64,000 nt of DNA from Spiroplasma chinense (GTDB taxonomy: Bacteria > Bacillota_I > Bacilli_A > Mycoplasmatales > Mycoplasmataceae): NCBI RefSeq assembly GCF_008086545.1, contig NZ_CP043026.1:186001-250000 (forward strand), in the 5' to 3' direction. Below are positions 1 through 11,417 of this stretch, piece after piece. Position 1 is the stretch's first letter. Every line of letters begins with the position of its first letter. The notes under the pieces are model-generated. The model was not told the origin of the DNA. It saw only the letters and a list, made by a program, of their open reading frames with translations, and ran no database searches. The position numbers were made by a program, and so were the translations under genes.

Positions 1-6
1 AGTGTA

Positions 7-654
7 ATGGCAACTATAATTATAATTTTTTCAATAATTGAGATTTTATCTAGATTTTATTTTAGTGTTATGTTTTGCAATTTACTTGGCTTTGTAAGGT
101 TTTGTATAGGTTTTGCATTTATTTTAACCACATTCATTTTAATAACTATTACATTCTTTGAATATAAAAAAGGTTTGAAAGAAAAATTAAGCTACAATTT
201 AAGTTTAATAACTGCTGCCAAAAGATTGGTACACATTTTTAAAATATTGGTTCTATCATCAACTATGTTGATCTTGTTGGGGTTTACAAACGTTAACTCA
301 GCTAATGTTTCTCCAAAATCTGCCACTTGAGGCACAGGACTTGGAATGCTTATAGTTTCTGGATGTATTTGAATAATTGCTTTAATGACAACAATTCATA
401 TAAATTTCAATTGAGCAAATATTAATTTAAACTCTGAAAATAAGCACATGGTAGGACAAATAATGAACAATTATTTAAGAACTATTATTTTCAGAGTTAG
501 AAGTTGAAGATTGAAAATTATTGAAATTGTTCATAATAATGCGCTTACTGTCTATATGTGTGGAAAAAATAAGATAATTGAAGAAAAAGTAAACTGAAAT
601 ATAACCCAAGAACTTTTGGTCGTTGAAAAGAAAAATAATCCACCAAAACAATAG
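7..654 (+). CDS. Hypothetical four-TM membrane protein (family member 1)
   Basis: I do not recognise the family. The 215-residue product has about four hydrophobic segments (near residues 2-14, 25-50, 75-95, 108-130) and then a soluble, charged tail of about 85 residues ending in NNPPKQ. The frame stays open upstream to the window edge, so the true start may lie outside the window. One TGA codon (331-333) and several later ones are read as Trp. Size, layout and the Pro-Pro tail resemble the next two genes, which suggests three divergent paralogues. A terminator-like hairpin follows at 744-786. Confidence 0.6.
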
Positions 655-743
655 TTTTTTTGCGAACAAATCTTAGCAGGCTATATAAAAAAGAAAACTA
701 TTTATAATAATACATGGACTTAACAAGCAAAACAGACAACCTT

Positions 744-786
744 AAAGAGACCTAAAATATCTTATGATATCAGGTTTCTTTTTTTG
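744..786 (+). terminator. Rho-independent terminator
   Basis: An imperfect stem (arms around AGAGACCT and AGGTTTCT with inner ATATC/GATAT pairing) is followed by a T run. It lies 90 bases downstream of the first membrane gene. Confidence 0.55.
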
Positions 787-882
787 TAAAAAGGTTTTCA
801 AAATTTAAAAACTATTAAATTTAAACACATATTGGTTGCAATTTGTTTTTAATAACTTAAAATTAGATTAAAGGGAGTAAAT

Positions 883-1590
883 ATGAATTGATTAAAAAAG
901 TTTAAAATTAGAGATAAATTTATACCATTATTGATTTGTTTGTTTTTTACAAATACAGTAATTAACTCAATAGGTTTGGCAACTCTTTTAAGAATTCCAA
1001 ATTATATGGTATTTATTGTTACACCAGCTATTTGAGTTGGATTTTTTGCTATAGTCTTTGCATATTTACTATTAAAATTTAAGCGTTTATTAAAAATCGT
1101 AAAAATAAGCGATGTTAAAGATGCTAATAATAGAAAGATCATAATTGAAGGACAAATAATTAGTGAACTTTTAACTGTTTTTATGTTATTTGTACCAATT
1201 GTAACTATTTATTTCTTAAGTGTTGTTAAAGTGTCACAACAAATGCAGTATCAAGATTTTTATGTTTCTGTTGTAGTTTTATTTTTATCATTAAACCTTT
1301 TAATGGTTTTAGGTTTAATTGCTACAGTATACTACATTTCTTTAAAAGGTAAATTTAAGTTGTGTGATGATAGTTACTTTGTAATGAGATTTACAAGTAT
1401 TTATGAAGAATTAGTAAATTTTGATTTCTCAATTTCAGATGAAAAAGAAATCGAAGAATCATTTGAAGAATTTACAACAGTGTATATGATGACAAAAAAC
1501 GTAATTATTGAAGAAGCTGTTAGTTTAATTAATTTTGAATATTGAAAAACATTTAAAAAGGCAAATGTACCACCAGAAGTTTTAATTTAA
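883..1590 (+). CDS. Hypothetical four-TM membrane protein (family member 2)
   Basis: Unrecognised 235-residue protein starting at an ATG behind AAGGGAG (871-877). Four hydrophobic segments (about residues 16-34, 44-62, 90-112, 122-145) are followed by a soluble acidic region and a C-terminus of the form YWKTFKKANVPPEVLI. The same ending pattern (YW-x-x-x-K-K-x-x-V-P-P) occurs in the gene at 1993-2694. TGA is Trp at several sites. No functional motif was found. Confidence 0.7.
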
Positions 1591-1992
1591 CTTTTGTTTA
1601 GGTGCCATATTATAAAATATCCTTTAAATCTAATCCCTTTGAAGGTTATTTACATACTCAATTAAACTTTAAATAAGATTTTCAACTTATAATAAAAAAT
1701 ACACACAATAATTTTGATAAAAATACTTTATTAATACACACATAACAAAAATACACACACTCAAAATACATAAAAAAATCATTAAACCTAAACTTAAGAT
1801 CTAAAAAACTTGCTTTTCCTAGGCAAGTTTTTTAAAATGAAAATTATTTTTATATTTTAAAATAATTTTTATACCTCTTTAAATCAATGTTAATGGGGAA
1901 AAAAAATAATAGCCATAAAATTGCAATATTAATAGACTTGATTTTTAAGAGTTATTCCCTTATTATAAGAAAGACATTTGGGGGTAACTATA
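1591..1992. other. Non-coding gap with A/C-rich repeats
   Basis: No gene is seen in these 402 bases. They hold short recurrent ATACACACA-type words (around 1698-1765), a terminator hairpin at 1803-1833, and a G run (1980-1984) that probably serves as the ribosome site for the next gene. Confidence 0.5.
1803..1833 (+). terminator. Terminator hairpin
   Basis: An 11-bp stem (AAAAAACTTGC with GCAAGTTTTTT) and a 9-nt loop, ending in T residues. It is about 210 bases beyond the upstream stop codon and could work in either direction. Confidence 0.6.
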
Positions 1993-2694
1993 GTGAAAAG
2001 TAAAGTAAGTTTTAAAGCGATATTTACATCTTCTTTAATAGCAATATTATTAATTCACTTAATATTTGTTTCTGTTAAAGCTTCAAATATAGTTACATAC
2101 CCACATCTTTTAGATTTGGCTTTTTCGCCATTAGTGGAATTAATATTTATGGTGTTTACTTTAACTTTTTTAATGGTTTTATTTAGTAGACTAATGTTTG
2201 AAATGGAATTTAGTTTAATTACTGTAAATTATAGTAAAAAACTACAATTTAGAAAAAATGTTTTAAGTGAATTAATCCTAACTTTAGCTTTTTTTGTACC
2301 GTTTGTAGTTGCTTCAATTTTAAAAATGTTTAATGAAGCTGAAATGAAAGAAGCTGAAGAGTTGTTTGTTTCTGTAATAGCTTTAGCATCAGTTTTTATC
2401 ACATTTGCATTCATATGTTTCTTTTTATTAATAATTTATACTTACAAGTTCAAAAAAAGTAAATTTGATGAAGTATGTGAACAAATAAATTATGGTCTTC
2501 ATGAAATAATTGCTCAAACTGATTTCTTAGAAGTTATCGATTTTTGTTTTGAAACAAAACATGATATTCAGAATAACTCTACAAGAAACATATTGGTTTC
2601 AAGAGGAGCTACTGTTGAATTGGAAATAAATTGTACAAAAGCAGAATACTGAAGTGATCTTAAAAAAGGAACTGTTCCTCCGAATTTTTTATAA
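1993..2694 (+). CDS. Hypothetical four-TM membrane protein (family member 3)
   Basis: Unrecognised 233-residue protein. I prefer the GTG start at 1993 because GGGGG at 1980-1984 is spaced correctly for it; an in-frame TTG at 1978 would overlap that site. Four hydrophobic segments (about residues 8-28, 44-68, 88-110, 125-150) are followed by a soluble tail ending YWSDLKKGTVPPNFL. This matches the ending of the gene at 883-1590. Function unknown. Confidence 0.65.
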
Positions 2695-2894
2695 TATTGA
2701 ATGAATAAATGAAAGACAACAACTGAAAATTTAAAAAATATTTAACAACACTTAAAAATATATTAAACACACTCATATTAAACAAATTATACACAACAAC
2801 AAAATACAAAAATAATATCAATATAAATAGTATTTAAATCACAATAAAATACTAATAAATTTAATAACAACGAAAAAACAGGAGAAAAAAGAAA

Positions 2895-4247
2895 ATGAAA
2901 AAATTACTTGGAATTTTAGGAGCGTTATCAACAATCGCTTCAACAGGAGCTACAGTTGTGGCTTGTGGTACAACACCTGCAGATAAAGGTGGAGAAACTA
3001 GTGGAGACTCACTAAATCTTGGGCAAATCGACAATATTTACACACCAACTATCCTAGCTGCTATAAAGGCTAAAAACTCAAAACTAGATATTTCAAAATT
3101 AGAAGTATTCAGTTATGACTCAACAAGTGCAAAAATTGTTTATAAAAAAGGTCAAGCCCCTTCAAGTGCAGAGGCTGCATTTGATGTGAAATTTACTATA
3201 AAACCAATTGAGTTTTCAACTCAAAACACTGAATTAGTAACCAATATTTTAGCTGGTAAAATTGATGAAGCTGGAGAAGTGGATATTACTACTAAAGTTG
3301 GAGATCTTACAAAAGAAGATATTTCAAAGAAAACTATTATTGATTCAATTGGTAGAATGAATGGAACTTTTTTAAGTGAAAAAGACGTTGAAGTTAGCGA
3401 TGTTCAAGAAATAAACGGAAGTTTACAAGTTACAGTTAAATCTTTAAATCAAGATTTATTAAAAGGAGAGTCAGTATCATTTGTAATAAATCAAGACATA
3501 AAATCTGAAACCTTATTTAGAAATACAGATTTAGGTACTATTTTTCTTCCTAAACAAATTTGAGATAAAAAAGAAGAATATTTTGATGGAACAAATGAAA
3601 ATATAGGGTCAAACACACTTGTAAGTTATATTTATTTATTCCAAAACTTAGGGGATAGAAACCCATTATTCAAATACCTAGCTGCTGACATAGCTGAAAT
3701 GGGAACTGCTTTTGCTATTGTAGCTGGAGCCACAAAAGAAGTTGAAAATAACTTATTTATGGATGGAGCAAAAATCAATCTTTCATGAAATAATGATGAA
3801 AATTCAAATGCTCTGCTTTCAGGGTTAATTTCAAATGATGCAAAAGATGTTAGTTTACAATTCAAACTTGCCGAAGAAAATAGAATGGTATTTAAAAATT
3901 ATTGAAAAGAAGATTCTATAAAGGTATCTGAAACCGCATATAAGTCAAAAAATAAAGAAACTATTTCAAAAGAAATTTACAACCAATTAAATGACGAATT
4001 TAAGAATGCTGTTAGTTTTGATATTTTTATGAGATACACAGTATTGCATTTTTCAGAAACTAAACCAACAATAGAAATGTTACCAGCTGGAGATTACATT
4101 TATGGTTTAAATGCAAGTGCATTGTTGCTTCTTGGATCAGCAATAACTGACGAATACAAACCTGCACAAGAAGGTGAAGATGGTCCCGGTGCATTTCCTG
4201 GAATGATTGAACCAGGACCTGGTTACAAATTCGAAGTCGTAAAATAA
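2895..4247 (+). CDS. Lipoprotein, Spiroplasma type
   Basis: 450 residues with a lipoprotein signal peptide: MKKLL, a hydrophobic stretch and a lipobox ending VVAC at residues 21-24, so Cys24 should be lipidated and the protein held on the outer face of the membrane. The ribosome site AGGAGAAAA precedes the ATG. A Gly/Pro/acidic-rich segment (about residues 425-445) closes the protein. It lies 3 nt upstream of the FtsX-type permease, and another lipoprotein follows that, so the three probably form one surface complex. Substrate unknown. Confidence 0.8.
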
Positions 4248-4250
4248 AAA

Positions 4251-7200
4251 ATGAATAAACAAAAACTGTTTTTCAAAAATATGTTTAAAAACATTATCAA
4301 GAACCAATTACAATTAGTAATGGTAATCTTGTTAATGTTTTTGTCTGTTTTTGTATTTACAATTTCAGATTCTTCATCTCAGAGGCTTACTAACAGTAGT
4401 GTGAGTTTTAATCAAAAGAGTAATTTACATGACGCTGTTATAACTCTAGAAGATTCTAGTTATAATTTTATAGAAAACGACGAATTTAGAACCATTACAA
4501 ACGCAAGTGTAAGAAATGAGTTAATTGTTAATTATTTAAAAAATAGTGTAAAAAATAAAAATAGTGATATGTCATTCAGACTTGCAAGAACAGAAACAAG
4601 GAATTTCAACCTTAGTTCCGGAAAAACCTTTAAGGCAATAACATTAGATTCTCAAAAAGAAGTCGATTCTTTTGTTGTTTCATATGGTATGCCTTTAGAA
4701 ATGTGAGACGAATATGCTAATTCTTTAAATGACCTGACAAAAAGATGAGTATATTTATCAGAAGCGTTTGCAAATGAAAATAACATCAAAGTTAATGATA
4801 TTATTCGATTAAACGATGATTCTTATGGATCAAACATCCTTGTAAAAGATAGCGAAATAAGAGAAGTAAACATTGATTCATACAGCAAGCAAGACATTAA
4901 TACATGATTACCTATTTCTAGGTATAGTTCTATGAACTGATTTCAGGTTGTGGGGTTTGGATCTAGTGCTGATTTTTCTGCACCTATAATTTCAACAACA
5001 TCCCCATTACCAAACAAACAAAACGAAGGTCTTGTTTTTGTGAATCCTAAAAATTTTGGGTGAGAAAAAAAATATTTATCAACTTCATTTGATGGTGAAA
5101 TAATAAATGTTATGAAAGAGGCAATTACAGATTCGAATGAGTTAAGAAATTATAAAGTTTTTGTAACAAATGCTGAAACACAGTCACAAGAAACATTGAG
5201 AGCTATGTCAAAACAGGACGTAGAAGTATATTATTCTATTAAGTTTAATAAAAAAGTGAATATTGATAGTGCTACTGAGCAATTAAATGAAATATTAACA
5301 AATATTACAAGAGGTTCTGAATATGGTTTGAGAAGTAATTTTACACCCGATTCAACAAGTAATGGTAAAATAGCCTTTAGCATCAATGATAAAGACTATA
5401 AGTTTTATTTTAGAACTTCTCTTTTTGATTACATAACAAATTACTTTAAATTAATTATGTATATTTCTACTGTGGTAATTGCTTTAATAGGGGTTTGGAT
5501 TCTATTGATAATGTTGAAAAATCAGATTCAAAAGACCTTTTCTCAAAATGGTGTTTTAATATCGCTGGGTTACAAGAGAAGTGAACTTATTATATCAAAC
5601 TGTCTATATCCAGTATTTATATCTGTAATTGGTGGAATAAGTGGTTACCTAATTGCGCTACCCTTTCAAAATATAATAGTTTCAATTTATCAAAAATTCT
5701 TTACGATTGAATTTCTACCATTAGACTTTTCTTGAATAGGTTTAGTTTCTATGGTGTTTGGTTTATTTGTGATACTATTATTGATAACGTTGTTAACATA
5801 TTCTATTTTATTTAACAAGTATACAACTTTGCAAATGATAAATTATGAAAATGCATCAACAACAAATAAATTTAATATAGCACTTAAAAAAGTGCTTACA
5901 AGAAGTAAGAAGTTCAGCCCGAGATTTAAAGGTGCAATACTAGCTTCCTCTGTATCAAAATTTATATCAATTACATCGGTAATGTTAGTGTCATCTATAA
6001 TTGTTTCAATTGGTGTGATAGCTCCAAATATGTTATCCAATTATATGAAGTATTCGTTTATTGATAATGAATATGATAATCAAATCGAGTATGAAGCACC
6101 TCTTGCTAATGCTCCAACAACATTCCTTAAAACTTATAACCCAAATAGCAATATTAGTTTGGAAGCAACCGACTATGCTAACGATTTATTAGAAATGTAT
6201 CTAAACAATGATATTTCAGCAGATGTTTATAAACCGAAAAGTGATGTTATAACAATGACAAACTTGTTATATAAAAATTTAAATAAAGAATTTTTACAAA
6301 ACACAAACTTAGATCTGGAAACTAAAGTTGAAGGAATCGATGAAAGTGTGTTAAAATCAACAATTATTTCAAGCGTTTGAAGTGATTATAAAAATTTTAA
6401 TATTGATAAATACTCAAAAAAAGAAACGCTTTTAGCAATTTTAAATGATGAACAAAAACTTAAAGATAGAATCGACGATGTTGAAAATCTTAGGTTGTTC
6501 TATTTAAAATACAGAAGAACAATAGGTTTAAACGTTAGAAGACCTGATTACTTTATCGGAAATAACAACCTTAATGGTGCAAATGAAGAATTTATATCTA
6601 AAGATGACATAACGCCTGCAGTGAGACCGATTTCTCATCCCTATGCAATTTTATTGGATGATGCAGGTAAAATTAATAGTGATGGATCATATGAAAAAAG
6701 TTTTTTTGATGATTTAAGTGCTGGTGGTTGATATGCATTCACTGTTAGGTATACTTCTGAAATATATAATTGAATAAAGGCGTTTTTTATAGATAATATT
6801 CAGCAAGGATTCTTGCAAGGAATTTATTCAAGCTCTCCTGAAAGTATGAGAAAAATTATGGCGGAGAGCTTTAACGAAGATGATAAACAATTTAATGCCT
6901 TATTTAATGTAATACCATACACCAAAGAAACAGATGACTTGGGTATATATTCTGAAGCCAATTCAGATAATGTTTCATTTAAAGTGTATGGAATAAATGA
7001 AGATAACAAAACTCAAAACTTACTGAGAGATTCAAAACATAATTTGCTTGATGGATTATTTGAAAATAAAAAAAATATAATAATTAATGAAACATTAGCA
7101 AAAAGACTGAAGCTAAAAGTAGGGGATGAAATTAACTTTGATTATATAAATGAAAAATTAATGAAAAATGGAGAGTTTATTAAAACTGATTCATGAGATG

Positions 7201-8363
7201 TTTCTGAATTAAATGCAACTTCTGAAAATGGTTTTAGTAATCAACAAGAAATGTATGCAAGTTCACCTACTGATGTTATTAAATCTGGACTTAAAAACAA
7301 GTCTATAAGTGATGGTTTTATTTATAATACCGAAATCGATAGTGGTTCTGAAACTATGACAAGCACAACAAATATGACAGAACTAGTAAATAATGGTGAA
7401 ATATATAGAGAAAAAGATAAAATAAATAACACATATTACATTTCCGGAATATCTAGACAGTACGGAAATGCGAAGGCTTGAGTACAAAATGAAACAATAA
7501 AAGCGGACATTGGTTATTCAGAATCAGAGGCCCTTTTATTTCAAATATTTTTGAAGGAATGAAGTAATCCTAAAATTGATACAGATGGCGATAACTTGAT
7601 AACAATCAATTCACTTAAACAGCTAGTTGAATCAAAAAAATATGAAGCTAACGGATCAGACATTTATTCAAAATTCAAAGAATTTAAAGAGTGAGCAAAT
7701 CAAAATGAAGAAAACAAGAAAATATTGAAGTTATTTGAAAATGAATATCCAATATTTAATTATAAAGCTTCAAAAGAAGCTGAATTTAATGATGTTTCTA
7801 AAGGTTTATCTGTATCACAACAATACGGTGATTTTTCTAGTTTTGGTTTAAATGGAGGTCAAATTTCAGGAAGAAGTTTAACTGGTTACCAAGTTTCAAG
7901 CATGAAGTCTATAATTCAATTATCTGAAGCAAAAAAAATACAGAAAAGGGTTATGGATAACATTACACTTGTAGTTATTTTTATAGTTTCTGGAATAATT
8001 GCTCTTTGTATAATTATTATTATGTTGATTGTTAACTTAGTAATAGTTAAGTACCAAAAAATAATTGCAGTTATGAAAGTGCTGGGTTATAAAAACAGTT
8101 ATATTCTTTCGGTATTTGTTGGTATGTACATTCCTATTGTTATGGTTACAACTATACTTGGTTATATTGTAGGGGTTTTATCAATGTGAGGGTTAACCTC
8201 TGGTTTAGCTTCTAATGGGCTAGTGGTTCCGTTCTTTGCTTTTACATGATGATATCCAATAGCTGTTTTAGGGATAGTTTGAATAATTTATGTTGTTTCC
8301 TCTATTACGAGTTGAGAAATTCTTAAAAGGATAAGATTGCTCCTTGCAGTTCAAGAAGGGTAG
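4251..8363 (+). CDS. Giant FtsX-type ABC transporter permease
   Basis: 1370 residues in one code-4 frame. An N-terminal membrane segment (about residues 20-41) is followed by a large extracytoplasmic region, a cluster of three to four membrane segments (about 395-525), a membrane segment near 570-590, a second long extracytoplasmic region, and a final cluster (about 1240-1365). In the last cluster the stretch VIVKYQKIIAVMKVLGYK is typical of FtsX/MacB permease domains. It is much longer than ordinary FtsX proteins. No clear ribosome site precedes its ATG, which sits 3 nt after the lipoprotein stop, so translation is probably coupled. Its ATPase partner is not adjacent. Role, by family, is moving or releasing substrates such as lipoproteins. 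Confidence 0.82.
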
Positions 8364-8370
8364 TGTATTT

Positions 8371-9360
8371 ATGAGAAAATTAATTACTTTATTAGGGTCT
8401 TTAGGAACTATAATACCCATTTCATTGTCAACAATCTCTTGCTCCTCAAGAGAACCGTGAGTGGAAACATTAGATAGACCGGAGCCTATTTATGCTATTA
8501 AAAAAACAGGTTATGTTAATTTTACAGAAGATAAAATTGATATAAATAAATTTAATTATACATATGATCTAATTGACGAAATAAACTTTTATTTTAATGA
8601 ATGTGGTTATAATGTTGATGATATGGAATGAAGTGTAGTTAGAAACAAAATGTTATTATCTAAAGGTTTGGATGATAATTTGCTTCAAAATGGTACATAT
8701 ACCTTTACTATTACAAACAAATTAAATGATAACGATAAAATTATTGTTCAACAAAAAATTACAAATTCTAAAAAATTAGACGATATGATTAAAAACACAG
8801 ATTTAGGAGCTATTAGTGATATAAGAATTAAAACAATTCTAATGAAGGTTATTTTTAATAATTTAAATTTAATTTCAAGTATAAATGATATTGCTGATGG
8901 TATGTTAAATGAAGAAAATTTTGAAATTAATAATAATCAAATCACCTTAAAATTTGGCGATTTCGATAAAAACGATAGAGACAAATTTTACGGTGAACTG
9001 GTTTTAACGTATAAAATTGAAAAATTTGTTCCTGAATGAGACGGTCAAAAGACAATTGAAGATATGTCAACATTTTTTGGAGGAAAAACTCAAACAAATT
9101 TAGATACTTTGAAAAGTATAAAAAGATTTGACATATTCACACAATTTATTACAAGAAATTTTTCTAATAGATTGAATTATCTTCCTGTTTTAGTTAATGA
9201 CCTTGATGTAGAAAACATGGTAATAAAAAAAATAGATGGTACCGATAATGAATATGAGGCTATGCTAAATGCAGTTTCAGCCCCAGAAAATGGTTACACT
9301 CAATATCTAATAGGGTCAATAAAATTAACTTTCACCTATTACGGTGAATTTGAAGGTTAA
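8371..9360 (+). CDS. Lipoprotein
   Basis: 329 residues with a signal peptide and a lipobox-like ISCS (Cys24 predicted to be lipidated). It begins 7 nt after the permease stop; AGAAGGG overlapping that stop can serve as ribosome site. The phrase KNTDLGAI echoes RNTDLGTI in the lipoprotein at 2895-4247, which suggests distant relationship. It is the last gene of a lipoprotein-permease-lipoprotein operon. Function unknown. Confidence 0.75.
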
Positions 9361-9392
9361 AAAAATACAAGCGCAATAAACAGGGAAAAAAT

Positions 9393-9424
9393 AATTCTAC
9401 ACATCTGAAAGGAAGTGTAGAATT
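9393..9424 (+). promoter_or_regulatory. Hairpin over the transposase ribosome site
   Basis: AATTCTACAC (9393-9402) pairs with GTGTAGAATT (9415-9424). The sequence AAAGGAAG, the likely ribosome site for the transposase start at 9430, lies in the loop and stem edge. Transcripts entering from outside would tend to fold and hide it. Confidence 0.5.
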
Positions 9425-9429
9425 TTTTT

Positions 9430-10576
9430 ATGTCTAAAAACTTAACAATAAATCAATGGATTTTTATTATAGGAATATATAAAGAAGATGGTTTGATGAA
9501 AGCTGTAAATGAATATAAGCAATTAACAGGTAAGACCACAAAAAATTGTTATATTCAAAGAGTTATCAAATCAAAAGTCTATTTAGTAGATAATAAAGGT
9601 ATGAACGCATTAATTAGAACAAAAGGTAGCGGAAGACCTAAAAGCCGCGATGATTCAGATATTCCATCAATAATCGATGAATTAAATAAAGATGAAAAAA
9701 GAGAAATTATAGAAAGTTGAATAAAAGAACAAAGAGATAAATGAAATAAAAATTCCTTAGATAGTTTTTGCCATTTAAGGAAGCATTTAATACCAAAGAT
9801 TTTAAAATTTCATAGAACTAGTTATTACAAAGCCAAAGTCACAAGAAAATATAAGTACGATCATTTAAGAGAACAAGTTGAAAGTATTTTTAATTTGTCG
9901 AAAAAAATTTATGGTAGTCGAAAAATTGCTGTAATTTTAAATGAACTAGGAGTCGACATTTTTGATAGAACCTTAAGACACTATATGTTTAGATGAGGTT
10001 TGATTACTCTAACAAGGAGAAAAAAAGAAAAGCTGAATCAAAAAATACCAACGTTCGTTATAATGATTTAGTTAAAAGGAATTATAATCCTGATGTAGAT
10101 AACATTATTGCAACAGATGTATCCTACATCCCTGCAAATTTAAAGGAAAAAATATTTATTTATCTGCTGCAATTAATCACAAAACTAATTATATAGAGTC
10201 TTGAAAATTATCTGCCATAAACGATAATCAATTGGTGACTGACACAATTAACAATTTAAATAGAACTGAATTTATTTTCCATTCAGATCATGGTGCTCAA
10301 TATTCTAGCAAAAGTGTTTTAGCAACATTAAAAAAAGTAAGGGCTAAAACTTCAATGGGAAGAGTTGGTAATTCATTAGACAATAGAGAAATCGAATACT
10401 TTTTTTGTTGCCTAAAGGGAGAATATTTGAATCATATAAATACTAAACAAATGAATATTAAAGATATAACAAAACATATATCATGATATATAAATTGATA
10501 TAATAACGAAAGAATACAAAAGAACTTGAATTGAAAAACACCAGCACCTGCTGCTGGTGTTAATGTTCAAGTTTAA
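9430..10576 (+). pseudogene. IS3-family transposase, frameshifted
   Basis: From the ATG at 9430 the frame encodes an OrfA-like N-terminus and an HTH_21-like segment (KKIYGSRKIAVILNELGV), then runs to a stop at 10069. The catalytic core continues in the -1 frame from the A7G run at 10020-10027 and carries TDVSYIP (first D). A further -1 shift near an A6 run (about 10147-10152) leads to HSDHGAQYSS (second D) and, 35 residues later, the catalytic E in REIEYFF. The first site resembles a programmed A6G slippery site, but the second is not expected, so the gene is probably dead. Confidence 0.8.
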
Positions 10577-10619
10577 GTGTAGAATTATTTTTTCCCACTA
10601 TACAAGCTTGTATTTTTTA

Positions 10620-11312
10620 TTACTCTTCTTCCATTTCCCCACGAATTTTTAAAATTAAGTCATTTACCATGTTGTTTTTTGCAAACATAACAATAAAGTC
10701 ATCTTCTTTTAAAACTGTATATTCATCAGGAATAACAACTTTTCCATTACGTTTAATTTGAACTATGTTAAAGTCTTTGTTAGTACTTAACCCAGCTTCA
10801 TTGATGGTTTTGTCAAATACTTCTTCATTTTTTACCATAATGTGGGTAAAACTGTATTCTCCATCAGTTGATTGAACATCTCCATCAATATCAAATAATG
10901 ATTTTGTTGCTATTAATCTTCCTGCAAGTACATCAGGGATGATGATCTTGTCTTCTTCAATTCCAAGTGCTAATAAAATTCTTTTGTGGTGTTTATCACG
11001 AGCACTTACAATGATGTTTTCAACTTCTAAGTCTATTAAGTTTAAAACAGTTAATATACTTGCTTCCATATCAGAACCAAAAGCTACAATTACACAATCA
11101 AATTGTGCTATTCCGTTTTTTTCTAAAGCATTTTTATTGGTTGAGTCCAAAACAATTGCTTCACCAGCTTCAAAATCACTTAAATGAAGATTTAACTTCT
11201 CTTCATTTATATCAAAGATTTTGATATTTTGTCTCTTTTCATCTAGTGTTTTTGCAACAGATAATCCAAAATTACTTGCACCAATTATTGCAAAACTTTT
11301 CTTTTTAGCCAT
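10620..11312 (-). CDS. ktrA: Potassium uptake regulatory subunit KtrA (TrkA family)
   Basis: About 230 residues: an N-terminal Rossmann RCK domain (IIGASNFGLSVA nucleotide loop, acidic FDIN at the end of strand 2) and a C-terminal RCK_C domain (about residues 145-225). By family it is a peripheral gating subunit of the KtrB potassium channel, responding to nucleotides. I chose the ATG (MAKKK) over a TTG three codons upstream because GAGG precedes it at reasonable spacing. It is divergent from ktrB with a shared symmetric promoter region. Confidence 0.9.
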   Translation of the reverse strand: MAKKKSFAIIGASNFGLSVAKTLDEKRQNIKIFDINEEKLNLHLSDFEAGEAIVLDSTNKNALEKNGIAQFDCVIVAFGSDMEASILTVLNLIDLEVENIIVSARDKHHKRILLALGIEEDKIIIPDVLAGRLIATKSLFDIDGDVQSTDGEYSFTHIMVKNEEVFDKTINEAGLSTNKDFNIVQIKRNGKVVIPDEYTVLKEDDFIVMFAKNNMVNDLILKIRGEMEEE

Positions 11313-11340
11313 ATAATTCAAGCCTCAACTTTCTTACTCA

Positions 11341-11381
11341 TTAAATTATACAACTCTTTTTAAGAATGTTGTATAATTTAA
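11341..11381. promoter_or_regulatory. Symmetric divergent promoter of ktrA and ktrB
   Basis: A perfect 14-bp inverted repeat (11341-11354 and 11368-11381) contains a TATAAT in each arm: 11372-11377 for the forward ktrB and 11345-11350 (reverse) for ktrA. The two -10 boxes are therefore mirror images about a 13-nt centre. Confidence 0.6.
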
Positions 11382-11417
11382 GATAGGTTTTCAATTCATA
11401 AGGAGTTGAGTTTAAAA

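Larger units (their letters stand above)
9383..10596 (+). mobile_element. IS3-family insertion element, degenerate
   Basis: Bounded by perfect 20-bp terminal inverted repeats at 9383-9402 and 10577-10596 (outer bases GGG...CCC). It contains one transposase-derived reading frame with a DDE core typical of IS3-family OrfB. I see no convincing target duplication immediately outside the repeats; flanks are ACA and ACT. The coding frame is broken twice. Confidence 0.85.
9361..10617. terminator. Bidirectional terminator split by an IS element
   Basis: The bases 9361-9372 (AAAAATACAAGC) and 10606-10617 (GCTTGTATTTTT) are perfect 12-base complements lying either side of the insertion element. Together they look like the original terminator between the lipoprotein gene (+) and ktrA (-), now separated by about 1.2 kb. 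Confidence 0.6.

Noticed and set aside
1978-1980. TTG start for the third membrane protein
   Set aside because: It overlaps the G-rich ribosome site that fits the GTG at 1993.
1690-2860. ACACA-rich words as a CRISPR array or regular repeat
   Set aside because: The spacing and sequence are irregular and there are no spacers or cas genes.
9379-10600. Target-site duplication flanking the IS element
   Set aside because: The bases next to the terminal repeats (ACA and ACT) do not match well enough to claim one.
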